Source: Rhinopomastus cyanomelas (lineage: Eukaryota; Chordata; Aves; Bucerotiformes; Rhinopomastidae). From it: DNA of 64,000 nt. The stretch is taken from NCBI GenBank assembly GCA_013400115.1, contig VXBP01002815.1, positions 434,001 to 498,000 of the forward strand, read 5' to 3'. Below the pieces are notes generated by a model. The model saw nothing but the letters and a program-made list of their open reading frames with translations. It searched no databases and was not told the origin of the DNA. Position 1 is the first letter of the stretch. Each line of letters opens with the position of its first letter. The translations under genes and the position numbers were made by a program. Below, piece after piece: positions 13,361 through 26,300 of this stretch.

Positions 13361-14910
13361 TTTAATTTCTGATGCCAATAGTCAATCAACCAGGGTGTTT
13401 CCTGTACTCAATTTTTTTTGTATTTTGGATGTATTTGGATTTTTATGAAATGCAGTGGTAAGTTAGAACAGGTATTTAATGCTTTCCCAAAGGAAGAGTC
13501 ACTGTGGCATGCTGTGAGCTGGACCAGAGGAATGCGCTGATAAAGGTAAATCTCATGGAAATTAACATTTAACCTGTTCAGGAAAGCACAGAATAATGAG
13601 CATGTGAACTGTAAATAAACTGCATTAAAATAAAACTTTCAGGTATTTCAGCCTCTTATTTTATTGGTGATTTTTTTCCACTTCCTGTACTTTATTAGCC
13701 AGGAATAACATGGTGAAATATAAGGCGTATGGCTTGTGCCATGCTTGTCCTGAAAACAGCATCAAACCAGCAAGACACAAAGAACTGTGCAAGCTCTGGA
13801 TCCCCACACTGCAATGCTACCAGTTCAAACCAGCTCTTTATGGTTTTAATGTTCAAAGTATCAGATGTATTAGCTAATTAATGTTCCTAATATTTAATTA
13901 ATCACAGGAAGATTAAATAATTATTTCCACTCTATGCTTGGAGAACTAAATCAGCAAATCCAAGTGAGAATTCATTTCAGTTGTAAGCAATTACAACAAT
14001 AACAACTCTCTCCCTTGAAACTTCACGCTGCTACAAAGCCGTGAACAACGCAAGCGAATCCCCTTTCCCTTCTGCCTCAGTGCTATTTCAGCTGAGATCC
14101 CCACAAGCGTGGGCGCAGGCGAAAGCTGTGAGTAAAATTAAAAAAGCATGGCATTATTTTAAGCTGAGAGGCCCTTCAAATCATGTTTATACAGCAGCCG
14201 AGTGGAGAGTTTTGCACGCTCAGCACTTCCCAAAACTCAGTGCTACACAATTTTTCGCCTATCTAGCATTTTTTGAGAAAATGAATGGAGGAATCAACAT
14301 GTTCTCATTTAGCTATAGATTTTTGATTGGTCTGTACTTAAGCTAATAGCATAACTATTTATTTGGTATAAATATGACATTCTCAACTGAAGATTGCTTT
14401 TGCAACCCATGGGAGGAGCCTCGAAGAAAAACGCTGTGAAAAATAATTCAGTTGCAGAAACAATCTTTGAATAAGGCCAGAAACATTGCACTTGATGAGA
14501 GTTACTGAACAGTTCTGTATTTGAGGTAAATGCAGCAAAAGCTTGTTTGTGCTATAGCATAAATAAAATACCATCACCAGAGAAGTACAGAAAAGGCATG
14601 TGTCAGCAGGTTCCAGGAACACTGCTTTCAGCTCCACTACTCAGATCACTCGCGTTCAGTGAAATTCATGAGGTGTTGCTGGTTTGACAGTTGTGTCACA
14701 AAAACCCTTCCTTGTTACATTTCTCTCCCAAAGTTTCCCACTGATGAGGAGTTTTGTATGTGGGATACTCACAGCAACAGGCACTGGCTGCCAGTGCCAA
14801 AATGCCTGGTTTTAAAAGTTGTTCCACTCACTCTCAAATTGCTGAGTAAGGACTGGAAGAGAAATAGCAGTGAGATAGCAGCTCAGGGAATGCTGGTACT
14901 TATCAGTAGA

Positions 14911-14938
14911 AGGAAAGGAGGAAGGAAGGAAGGAAGAG
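14911..14938. repeat. GGAA microsatellite
   Basis: Purine tract of GGAAGGAA-type repeats, about seven imperfect tetramers, in the SNX8-EIF3B spacer. Confidence 0.8.
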
Positions 14939-15984
14939 GTGATAAATCAGAAGTTGCTGTGAAGTACAGGGGATGTGCAAAGAGCAGACCACGCAAAGAC
15001 ATGAAACAAATTGTTTAACCAGAGGAATGCAGCGTTTAACCAGAGGGATTGTACGAGCAGCAGTTAGCTTGCAAACAGGAAGACAAGTAACAGCAAAAAT
15101 TGCACATTCCAGCAGTACAGGCAGCTGTGAGATTGGTGAAACACAGGCGGGAGACCACATACAGGTTATCTTGCGGACCCAGTGGGTATTCCTGAATTGA
15201 ACCACAGCCAGTCTTCCCTCGCATGTGGAAAACACACGTCTGTGATGGCAGGAGGCAGCAGCATGTTCTTGTAGGCTTTGGCAGGCCAATGTTGCTGCAG
15301 ACCAGGAAATCAAAGTCTGGTCAACTACCAAAAAAACCAAACCTGCACAAAGCACCAGTCATCATGGCACTTGCAAGCTGAAATATGGACCTGACACTCA
15401 ACCTACCGGAGTGGAGTTCGGCTGCCATCTTGCGCCTCGCTGATAAATTACACAACTAGGGCTCCTCGGATATCAAATACTGTCTCTCGAGGCTTTATCA
15501 AAGCATCAAAGTTACTGCGATGTGGCAGAGGGTCTGAATTTACAATGCTAAGTACCATACCTGTCCAGCTCTTCTAGGGAACCTTTTGTGCTGGCAACCT
15601 CTACGCTTTGACGATTTGATTGGGCTAAAAACCTCTTAAAACCTACATAAACTCAAAGTGCTCCTCTCTGGAGTGAACACAGGTCACTAGTGAAGAAACT
15701 GTTCTGATCTTTCCCGCTGAAAGCATCACTGACAGCTCAGTACTGTAGCCCGAGGCAAACCGCAGTCTCCTTTAGCCACACAGCACATCTTGTGCTAGCA
15801 AGGACAAGGAATAAAGTTACACTGCACCTCTGTCACCTCATTCTGAGGCGACCAAGTAATGTTTTAGTCAATACAGGGCTCAAGAACGCCGGTCACACTC
15901 GTACCCAGTGCGGGACTCTACCAGTGTCAAAAATAACACCGAGGATTACAGAGAGTGACTGGAGATCACTGGAGAAGAGATTCT

Positions 15985-16892
15985 CGTCGCGTCCCTGTCC
16001 CACAGCACTGGGAGAGACAGCCCCGCGTGGGACCCAGAGGCCTCTCCCGCTGAGGCAGCGGCGCTGGGGAAGGCCAGGCAGCATTTTTTACCCCCAGACA
16101 GAAGCTCTGCGGGGCGAACTCGCCCACGCTGCCCGCCACGCAGAGAGAAGCCTTCGCAACCCCACCCGGACCCCTCCGCGAGTTGATGTGGCGGTCGCCC
16201 TCGGGCCGTACCACGCTGTTCCGCACCCGCAGGGGGACCCGCTGTCCCCTGGCGCCTGTCACAAACCCGCCGGTGTAGTACAGCACGCTGAGCCCTCCCC
16301 CGTTTTCTACCCGAACTTGGTATCGCCCCTTCCGTCCCCGCCAGCCGGCGGGCGAGCGCATAGCGGCGGGTTGGGGGGGGGGTCGCGGCTGCGCTGCCCG
16401 GTTATTTCCCGCCTGGCGCTGCGCACAGGTGTGGTCGAGCGGCCTGAGGTGCGCGGGGGGGGTGTCGGGTGTCTCTGCACGGCAGCACAGTTACGGGCGG
16501 CAGCAGCAGCCCCCGCTTTCCGAAATAATGGTTCGGCCGAGCCCCTCCTCGAATGCCCGGCAGGAGGCGCCATCTTGGGCTCAACCACTGCGAGGCACGA
16601 AATTAGGGGGCGCAGCGGCCGCTGTGGGGCGAGAAGAAGAGGAAAATGCCGCTCAGCTGAGCGAGGGGTGGGTGGCAGAGCGGGTGGCAACGGCGGTAAG
16701 CTGAGCGGGTGGGAGGCAGAGATGAGGGGCGGCGGCCTGTGTGTCCGGGAGTGATTCCCTCGTCCCCCCCCCGTCCCGCGACAGTTGGTAGGTGCCGGGC
16801 GCGGGGCGCACATGGCCCGGCCGTAGGAGCCTCCGCCCCTCCCCCGCTCCTTTCCCCGCCGCGCCGAGAAGGAGCGCGGCCGGCCCGTCCCG
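15985..16892 (+). promoter_or_regulatory. CpG-island promoter and 5' UTR of EIF3B
   Basis: CpG-rich from about 16.0 kb through EIF3B exon 1. It contains a YY1-type element GGCGCCATCTTGGG at about 16567-16580, a site often found close downstream of the start in TATA-less promoters of translation genes. The transcription start is therefore inferred at roughly 16.4-16.6 kb, with the 5' UTR running directly into the start codon at 16893. No TATA box is seen. Long open frames on both strands here (15792-16754 plus, 16307-16975 minus) are GC-composition artefacts. Confidence 0.7.
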
Positions 16893-17394
16893 ATGCAGGA
16901 CACCCCGGAGAGCCCTGCGGCCCCGCCTGACGCGTCGGGGCCCGCCGACGAGCCTGAACACACAGGCGGGTCCACGCCGCCGCCGGCAGAGTCGCCGCAG
17001 CAGCAGGAGGTGGCGGACGGAGCGAAGCAGGAAGGAGAGGCGACGTCTGAGGCGCCGTCGGGGCCCCCCGAACAGCCGCCTCCCCCCGCCGAGGAGCCTC
17101 CCGCAGCCGCCGAGACCGAGCAGCCGCCGCCTCAGCCTCCCTCACCGCAACCGCTGTCCGGCCGAGAAAGCCCCGAGCAGGCGGAGGTGAAGGCCGAGCC
17201 GCCAGCTGGAGCCGAGCCCCAGGCCGAGCCCGCGGCGGAGGCCAAGACCGAGGCGCCGACTGAGGCCGAGGTGCCGGCTGAGCCCGGCGCGGCGCAGGAG
17301 AACGGGGAGGCCGCGCCCGCCGTGCCAGCCGAGCCCGAGGACGAGATTTCCTTCAGCGACCCCGAGGATTTCGTGGACGACATCAGCGATGAAG
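16893..17394 (+). CDS. EIF3B: EIF3B exon 1 (acidic N-terminal tail)
   Basis: 502 bp of coding sequence, residues 1-167 plus one base; donor GAAG|GTGCGG. Very GC-rich, low-complexity Pro/Ala/Glu sequence. Only the start MQD and the terminal [11 protein letters not shown] block are recognisably conserved. Confidence 0.95.
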
Positions 17395-20300
17395 GTGCGG
17401 GACGGGGCGGCGGCGCCTGGGCCTGGTCAGGCTGGCCGGGGTGGGGAAAGAGCGGGGGCGGGAGGGTACTGAGAAACGCTCGGCTCCGCTTCCCCCAGCC
17501 CCGCGGGCCTGGCTGATGGCTCTTTCCCTGCCGGGAGGCCTCCCCGGGCTTGGACTGGGCTTCTCTAGGACTCGACACACGTCTTCCGTATAGCAGAGTG
17601 AGCCTGCCTCCGGTATGTCTGTGCCCCTCGCAGTGGTGTTTTAATTGCAGCTCTTAAATGCGCTGTTAGACTTGTAGCATCGATCTGTGGGCTGCCCTAA
17701 CTAAATGGAACTGGCCACGTGTGAGCAACCCGTTTGCCTCCAGCTGTAAAACCATAATTTTAGAAGTGTTGATTGTATCTTTAGCTCTCGTCGTTCTGGG
17801 TGTTTTTCCTGTAAACCCAGGGTGAAATCCGTAGGTAACTAGGTTGGGTTGGAGTAGGGTCAGTGCTCAGAAAGATGTGGTGTCAGGGCTTTGTGACAAA
17901 AAGTAGGGAAAAGTAATTTCTGGCAGCTGGAAACGTAAGGGTTGAGTATTGACTGCAATAAAAAGGCTAAGCCGCTGTGTGACAGGATCGGTAACTATGG
18001 GAATGTCTGGTTTTCACATATGGGACTTAAAACTCTGTTTGCACATTCTGCAAATAATTCCTTTTTAGATGAATTATGCTAAATTTTGCCAGCACTTGTT
18101 CCAGGGTGTGTAGGGTGGGATATGCCTATCCTATATATTGTAGGGTCTTACGCTCTGTGACTCAGAAGTAGAAAAACAGTTCTTAAAGCAGGTGGTTATT
18201 TCCAGTGGCAGTGTACTACAAGTGCCTTCTGGTATTCAGCCCTCTGTCTATCTTCATAAGAAAAATATTTTTGATTAAGGAAGTGTTTACTGTTCTCAAT
18301 TTAGCTGTTTGTGCAACTCTTTGAACATCTACATTTGTTTCGTAAAGAGACCTTGGCAAAATATCCTTCAAGGATGTCATTGGAGTAGTTTTGTGTAGTT
18401 AAGTGTTTGTGTGATGGGCATCAGAGATTATGTTCATTGTGTCTATCCAGAAACAAGGCGTATTTTCCATCCTCACCTCTACATTGTTAAGGATTAATTT
18501 AGTTAACTTCTCAGCTGTCTGAATAATACAGGGTCAGTGTCTGAATTACCATGCTTAATTTTAGCCACTCCTGCTGGGCTGGCTCTTCATCTGTGTTAGT
18601 TCATGAGCTTCCTTATTCCTTTCCCCTTACAGTGATGAGTCCCTAACGAGAAGGGCAGCCAGTCCCAGCAGTGTCACCAAGCCAAGGCCATTTCAGTGCA
18701 TTTGATAAAATTAGATCTTCAGAAACACCTTTGAGCTGGACAACCTTTAGGATTGGACCATCTCAGATGCATTATTTCAACTTCTTTTTCCTTTCCAGAA
18801 TGGTGTTGGCTTGGCAGAACAGCTGTTCCCAGTTCAAGCAGGAGAAGGGATGTCTCAGATAACTGCTTAGATGCATTGAAGCTTTAGTTTGGATAAAGAT
18901 AGTGGTCCTTAAAATGCTGCCAGCTGAAGATAGCTTCGTACCCACCACACCCTGCCTTTCTTCTGACTGGAGTAAGAGCTGGCTAAACCAGCTTCTTACC
19001 TTTGAAGATTCCTTTGCTCACAATTTTGAATTTAAGCAAGAGGAGGGGTACAGTGTAGGTGTGTTTCTTCAGTCTGTTACAGTTTTGCTTTGACACAGGG
19101 TCTTGCATTCTTGCTCACAGATCTAAATACACATTCCCTGCTTTGTCTGTAGGCTTGCAGCATGTTTTGTGAGAAATTATTATGGAAAAATGACTAACAG
19201 CCTAAAAATTACCCTCCTGTTCTTGACTAATCTTTGTGCTGTATAGTCCTCACTGAATATTTTACTTGCTCTGATGCGTGAATATGATCTTAGCCATTTC
19301 TGAACAAACTGCTATAAGTGGGAGAAATCTGGATATAATCTGAAGTGCATGGAGAAAGTAAAGTGACATAACATGGATGATTATTCTTGTAACCTCTTGA
19401 GCTTCCTTTAGTTGGTACCAGTAGTGGGAAGTGGTGTAATTTCTGTGTCTTTGTTCTGGTACAAGTTATTTACTGTTAACTTAGTGTCTGTAGCTTCTGC
19501 CTGCACACAAAGAGCAGCTTTTTAAGTAGTAAATGCTACAAAAATGCATTCTGTGAGTACTACATAATCTGGGTGGTGGTAGCCTCTGTGTATGCACAAA
19601 ATTAAGTGAAGCATATTGTCCTAAGTCAATGGAAAGATTCACCTTTAATAGTCTATTGAAGCTTAACGTTGTAGAATCCAAGGATTTGGGTAGCTTGAAA
19701 TTCAAAGGAAGCACATTCCTTCACTGCTAGAGCCCTTTTGCTGTGCTGTTTCTGAGCAGAATAGTTTCTAGAATTCCAACCCCCTGCAAAATTCTTTCTT
19801 CACAATACCTAAACATCTGACAGCATACCTTGTTTTTTCTCTTTTAAGAATGTTTCTAGATATTTGGACTTCTTTCTGATTTGTGAATGCTGTCTGTATC
19901 CTGACTCTCCACAAGTGTAGCAGCACACACTTATTTTCTGTCTTGTCTTGTATTTTACAGTGGTCATCACATAAGCCTAAACCTTCCTGCAGATGTGTGT
20001 TTCCTCTTTGTATGGCATGTGTGCAGCTTTGCCATTCGTTTCAGCATGTTTAGGCATTCTGCTCATAAAATCCCCATCCATTTAAGTGCACAAAAATTTA
20101 GAAGTCAGTAAAACAGAAATAATCTGCCACTGCTAATTGATGTTTCTTTAGACTACAATAATGTAGTTGCATTAGAGCATGACTGACAGCACTGAAAAGA
20201 TCAGTAATCTAGACAAGAATAAAGTATGTTTCAACAGCATAACTAGGAATAGTATGTGCTCCTATTCCTGGTAAGGTATAAAACTAATCTTAGGTTAAAG

Positions 20301-23300
20301 TTATCCAAGAGGTTGTTTGGATATTCCTGTCTTTAGTGCTAGCTCAATCCATTGGGGATTGAATCATTGATGTAAATTTTTTTACTCTTCTTGGATCTAC
20401 AGGACAATGAGTTTCTGTAGTTAGCAGTGGGGAATAGATTAAAGTTAGGTACGTTACAACAGTGTTGGGCATAACTTCAGGTGTATTTTGTACTTTTTAA
20501 GAGTTTTTAGCCTAGTGTGGTGCATGAGGCACAGCTGCAGGGGTGCAGTCCTTCTCAGTGTTTCCCCTTCTGTATGTGACAAACTGCCACAATGATATAA
20601 GCAATCTCTTCCCAGTAGAAAGACGTTTTGAAGCTGACAGTGCAGGGACTGAGCAAACTATCTCATCAGCAAGGACTCTCAAAATTTGTAAGGTGATGTA
20701 GGAGAGGAGAATTAGTATGAAGAATGGATTATCTGGAATGTGAAAACAGATACTTGGCTTTGCTTGCTGCATGCTTAAATATGGCTTTGAGTGTCTTGTC
20801 TTAGACCTTAATTTTTGTGTTTAATTAAAGGTTTAGTTGGAGGACAAGCTCTCAAATATAATTAGAGTGATGCTAAGTCATGCAGAGCTTCCATTACGGC
20901 AGATGATTCTGAACTCTGCTGTAACTTGTGTAATTTGTGAGGTAGGAACGTGTTGCATTTCTTTTTATCAGTCATCCAGTTGTACTGGAGCAACTTCTAG
21001 TCAGAACTTGGACAGTAAGTCTTACAGCTGTTTGCTCTGTCATCAGTTTTGTGGACTTTGTGGGCCAGTTCGAGCTCCTGAAACAAGAGAGTAGTACAAG
21101 TGTCAACATCCTCGACGTAAGGTATTGCTCTAAGACTTCAAGAATCACCTGCTTGAAGTTCGTCAAGAATCTGTGTAATTGGGCCTCTTCGCAAGGAAAT
21201 ACTCTTGGAGTGTTGTGCATTCACTGCAGTTGTTTCTCTGATAGAACATTCTAACCAAGTTTCTGAAATGGTACTTGAAATTTCCTGACATTTGAAGTCT
21301 TCGTGTTCTTTTGCTATCACTGTTCATCTTTGTCTTTCTCCTTAATGATGCAGACTGTGTTTCTTGTGTGCTTTTTCTTTGCAGAATTACTTGGTGATAT
21401 ACTGAAAGACCAGCCACAGGAAGCAGATGGAATTGACTCGGTAATCGTTGTGGATAACGTTCCCCAGGTTGGACCAGACCGACTTGAGAAACTGAAGAAT
21501 GTCATCCACAAAATATTTTCCAAGTTTGGTAAAATTATCAATGAATTTTACCCAGAAGCAGATGGCAAGACAAAAGGGTAAGTCATGATAACTGACTGGA
21601 AGTATGGCTGAGACTTAGCCGTGATTACTAGTCTCAGTGCTCTAAGGCCAGTTTTTAGAGTCACCTCAGTTGTGCTCGTGAGCTTATTCTTCCTTAAACT
21701 GTACCGTCCTGACATCTAGGCTCTGATGAAGAGAAGTAAGTCCAGCAAGCCCCTTCCTAGGACCCTTTTCTCCTTTGGCAGCTTCCAGTCCCTGTTTCTG
21801 GCTAATTGGAGCACATGAAATAGAAAAGAAAGCTACCCAGAGGAGAGGGAAAGGGAAAGAAAGTTCTAGGGAGAGCAACCAGACTAAAAATCAATCTGAT
21901 AAAGAGAAGGTTTCACAAAATCTTGTTGCAGTAGATGGAGTAGCAGATATTGATGAGTTTTGTAGGAATCCATAGTTCAGAAAGTGTTTAAAAAAATGGG
22001 TTTTCTCAAGTGGAAAAGCAAGAGGAAATTACTCTATCTCTGTTCATAACAGTGTCAGACAGTCTAAAGGGTACTGTTATTTGTAAGTGTGTTGGGCCAC
22101 AAGCTAGGCTATAGTATTGGTGCAAGAAGGAAGCTGAATTGTGTTCAGTGTAATTCAGAACCCAGACTGGTGCTTTGAGATGCCTCTGTTAGCAAGATTT
22201 ACAGTAACTAAAGACAAACCCATGCAGCTAAAAATACTGTATGTTCTTGTGGCCAAAATTAAGGTTAATTGCTTTTGACCCTAATGGGTTAAAGACAAAG
22301 GTTATTTTGTAAATGCTACGTACAGAGTTCTTAGTTCATCCTTATTCTTTAATTTTAAAGTTTGACTGACTTAATCTTTCTTTTATTGTGATCGTGCTGT
22401 GTAATCAGTGATGTCTTACTTTCTTTCCCTCGTTGTAGGTACATCTTCCTGGAGTACATGTCTCCATCTCATGCAGTGGATGCTGTGAAGAATGCAGATG
22501 GATACAAACTGGACAAGCAGCACACTTTCAGAGTCAACCTTTTCACAGACTTTGATAAGTGAGTGCAGCTATTGTCTGTATCTGTAGACTTTGAGATTGT
22601 AATCAAGAGTGTCTGCACAGAGTGTGACCACCCAATCAAATTGTTCTTTCAGGTACATGACAATCAGTGATGAATGGGAAATCCCCGAGAAACAGCCGTT
22701 CAAGGATTTGGTAAGGGATTTTTTTTTAAAAGTATGGTATTCAGTGTAACATAAAATATTACTTCATTTTTTCACAGAAAGGGTTGTCAGGCACTGGAAT
22801 AGGCTTCCTAGGGAGATGGTTGAGTCGTCATCCCTGGAGCTGTTTCGAGGTCATTTGAATGAGGTGTTGAGGGATGTGATTTAGGGGTGAACTTGTAAGG
22901 TAGGGTAGATGGTTGGACTTGGTGATCCCAGGGGTCTTTTCCAACCCGAGTGGTTCTGGATTCATTGCGGAGTGTTCACATGTAGACAGAAATGATGTGT
23001 TACTGGTGGTATTTGAAGTAACAGTAGTGATTCCATGTTCCTTTTCCTTCATTCTTGCTGTCTCAAAGTGATAGGAAGAACTTAAACCTAGTAGTTCCAC
23101 GTTTAAGAGTTAATGATTTTGCCCAATCACTTTAAAGTGGAATTTCAAAAACATGTTTCAATATTTGAGGCAACTTCTGTGTTTGTCATGACTAGCTTTG
23201 TGAAAAGTCCCGTGGAGGAGGGATAGTTGTTTAAAATAAACACCAAAAACCTCAAGTTATTCTCAGCAAGAAGTGTTAAACATAATGAAACCACCTTGAA

Positions 23301-26300
23301 CGTGTGTCTGTTTGTTACCTGTTCTGTTAGTCTCCAGTAAGCAGTTTGGATTTATTCATTTCATACTAGAAACTTGTTTGCAATGGTAAAGCTCCAAAGT
23401 AGCATGTACTCTCTAAGACAGAGTTCCACCTCCCAGGTAGTTATTAATCTAGGGAATTTATCTTGGCCTTTGACTCGCTAATAATCTTTTTGCTTCTGTT
23501 TTTCTTAGGGGAATCTCCGATACTGGTTGGAAGATCCTGACTGTAGGGATCAGTACAGTGTGATCTTTGAGTCAGGAGACCGGACCTCTATTTTCTGGAA
23601 TGATATCAAGGAGCCTGTTCAAATTGAAGACAGAGCAGTGAGTGTCCTGCAAGTGCTGTACATTGCAGAAACACTGTCAGTCTCATTCATTTTATGACAT
23701 TTTAGGTTTATCTTTTTTTTTTAAAAAAGGTGGTTTTTTTCTCATATTGCTGCAACATTTTTTCCTCCTTTTGGAGAGGAGTGGTGACACGACATCCTTT
23801 AGAATTAGACTTAGCTGCTTAGGTTGCTTTTCGTCATTTGTTTGTTACAGGTGATTCAGAAAGACCTGAAAATGCAAAGTCAGAGTTCAAGGAGAAGTGT
23901 TCCTTAGGGCTGAGTATTCGCCTGAGTATGCTGCTTCTGATTGCTTTTTGCATTTTGCTGACCACACAGGTACTGAAGAGGAATAGCTGGTTTGGTAGCA
24001 GTGTACAAAAGGGAGAGTAGGTTACTGCTCTGCTGCAGGTGGTTGACGTGCTTGGAACTGTTGGTACCCAGAAGCATTTTCTGTAATAACCATTATGCAG
24101 TACAGTAGAAAGAAGTCTGTTCTGGGATGATGAGTAATTTTGCTCATCACCATGGTCACTGGCCGTGTTCTGTATTGCTGACACCTCTCTTAGCTGAAGG
24201 TCAAGAGCTGTATTATTGTTAAGAAATTTGAAGTATTACTGAGAAGAGTATCTTCTTACCAGGGCTGGAAGGTAACCAGGAAACCCAAGTCTGTTAGGTG
24301 GGTTTAATTGCTCCTGCACTGAGGTTGTTGACTAGAAAAATGTTTTTAGTGATAAGCTGAAAAGCTCTCAAATGACAGTTTTCACCCTGAAGAACTAAGT
24401 ACTCTGCATCATGTGCATGAAATTAAACTCCACGGTAGTTCTGAGATCTTTTTTTAGTGAATAGATTTACAAAATGTGATACTACAAGCCACGTATTAAT
24501 TCTTTGCCTTTTAGGAATCCAGCATGAAATTAAACCTTTGCCTATACTCTTGTTTTTTTCATCCAGCGATGGACAGAAACCTACGTACGTTGGTCCCCAA
24601 AGGGTACCTACCTGGCTACCTTCCATCAGAGAGGCATCGCGCTCTGGGGTGGAGAGAAGTTCAAGCAGATTCAGAGGTTTAGTCACCAGGGAGTGCAGCT
24701 TATTGACTTCTCACCCTGCGAAAGGTATGGATGGAGTATGGCTTTGATTTGGGCCGAGGGATCAAAAGCAAAAAGCACATATGTTGTGGTTGCTGTGATT
24801 TAAAGTCTTGTGTGGTTGGGGTCTTCCCCTTTGCCTGTACTGCTTTTTGTACAAAAGCCCTTCTTGGAATGTGTGGAACTCTGGCTGACTTTTCTTTGAC
24901 TTTAGGAAAGACTCTTCACCTAGAATAATTGGTCCATAAAACTGAGCTGACAGGTTTCCTCAAATACATTGTTATCATAAGGGAGAAGACTGTTCTTTCC
25001 TCTTCAATTGCATAGGATGTCTGTAGTGTTAGTTTTCTGCTTCTCAGAAGTTTAGGTTGAGTAGCATCCTCCAAATCTGTAGCAGTGAAATGAATGCCTT
25101 TAGCTTTCTTTAGTGCTAAAGAGCTCTTTACAGAAGGCAAAAATAACTTCAGGGTGCGTGTGTGTAGCTAGTTTTCAGGTAACATGTTTGGTTTGTTTTG
25201 TTAGAGATTATTTCTCTTAGAATAGAGAAGTCTGTTGTGGATTGTCTGGGGTCACAGATTTATATTTGAATGGAAAGCAGTGATGTTTTTATGATAAAAC
25301 TAGATAGAAGGGAATAGTGTACTTGGTGAGTTCCAGTTTCTTATACCATCAATATGGGAAGACTTGAATTTACATTTCATCTCATAGCATCTAGCTATGC
25401 GTCTCATAGCATCCTGATGCTATGGGAAAACATGGGATTCCATGTGTCATGGAATCATTCTCCCCCTTTACCATATTGTTATTTTTTTCAAAAAAAAAAC
25501 CCTGTCAGAGAATTCAGTTGTTTGAAAATGCATTTTTATTTAAATATTGTTTGGATGAAAGCCTGCTTGTACTGACATGTGACATTTCAACGGGGAAATG
25601 TTTTCTTTTGTAGGTATTTAGTGACTTTCAGCCCTTTGATGGACACGCAGGATGACCCTCAGGCTATTATCATCTGGGATATTCTGACTGGGCAGAAGAA
25701 ACGAGGATTCCACTGTGAAAACTCAGCTCACTGGCCTATTTTTAAGTAGGTTGAGGAACAAAATTAGATATAAGTAGTCCCAGACTTCACTTAAAAAGGT
25801 AGTTCCTACCTAACCTTTTTTTTTTCCTTTGCTTAGATGGAGTCATGATGGTAAATTTTTTGCTCGAATGACTTCAGACACCCTCAGCATCTATGAAACA
25901 CCTGTAAGTTCTTGCTTTAAGCTGATATTCATTAAGGGAAGTATCTTGCTCTTGTTGTCTGTGTAAAAAGTCTTAGCTGAATGTGACAGTATAGTTCACA
26001 CAATGCTGATGGAAGGGTTAGATAGCTCAATACACTACTTAAACCTTGATCATATTGAATCTTAAATGATTCCTCACAGCCCTCAGTAGCAAGGTGAGGG
26101 CCAAAGTATCCAAAACACACTATAAATTGCAGTCTAGTCTAGTCTGTTTTGCTTTTTCATTATAATTCAGGCAGTACTCACTAATTCTGTACAGCAGTTG
26201 TTATTTTAAATGTAATTGTGCTATATATGTGTTACACCTTTAACAGAAGGGCTACAGGCTCTCTGAAAACTGTCCATAGTTTCCTAGTGTGTGCCCTCTT

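Larger units (their letters stand above)
12641..16329. other. Spacer between divergent SNX8 and EIF3B
   Basis: About 3.7 kb between two genes arranged head to head. It holds two CR1 fragments in tail-to-tail orientation, a GGAA-rich microsatellite at 14911-14938 and a YY1-like GCCATCTTG at 15424-15432. No gene is recognised; open frames such as 14903-15355 (minus) lack family features. Confidence 0.7.

Noticed and set aside
15792..16754. 320-codon open frame on the plus strand
   Set aside because: It runs through the EIF3B CpG island, has no recognisable domain, is Arg/Gly/Pro-rich as expected from GC composition, and opposite-strand frames of similar length exist in the same place.
16307..17145. 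Long minus-strand frames (222 and 180 codons) opposite EIF3B exon 1
   Set aside because: Low-complexity translations produced by the CpG island and by the antisense of the EIF3B N-terminal tail.
23838..24020. 60-codon frame with a hydrophobic stretch in EIF3B intron 5
   Set aside because: Exons 5 and 6 join directly into the conserved R-A-R-W-T-E-T-Y sequence, so an inserted exon would disrupt the protein; no family match.
24124..24184. Possible box C/D snoRNA in EIF3B intron 5 (ATGATGA ... GCTGA)
   Set aside because: C- and D-like boxes are about 50 bases apart, but the flanks do not form the terminal stem and no convincing guide element adjoins a D box.
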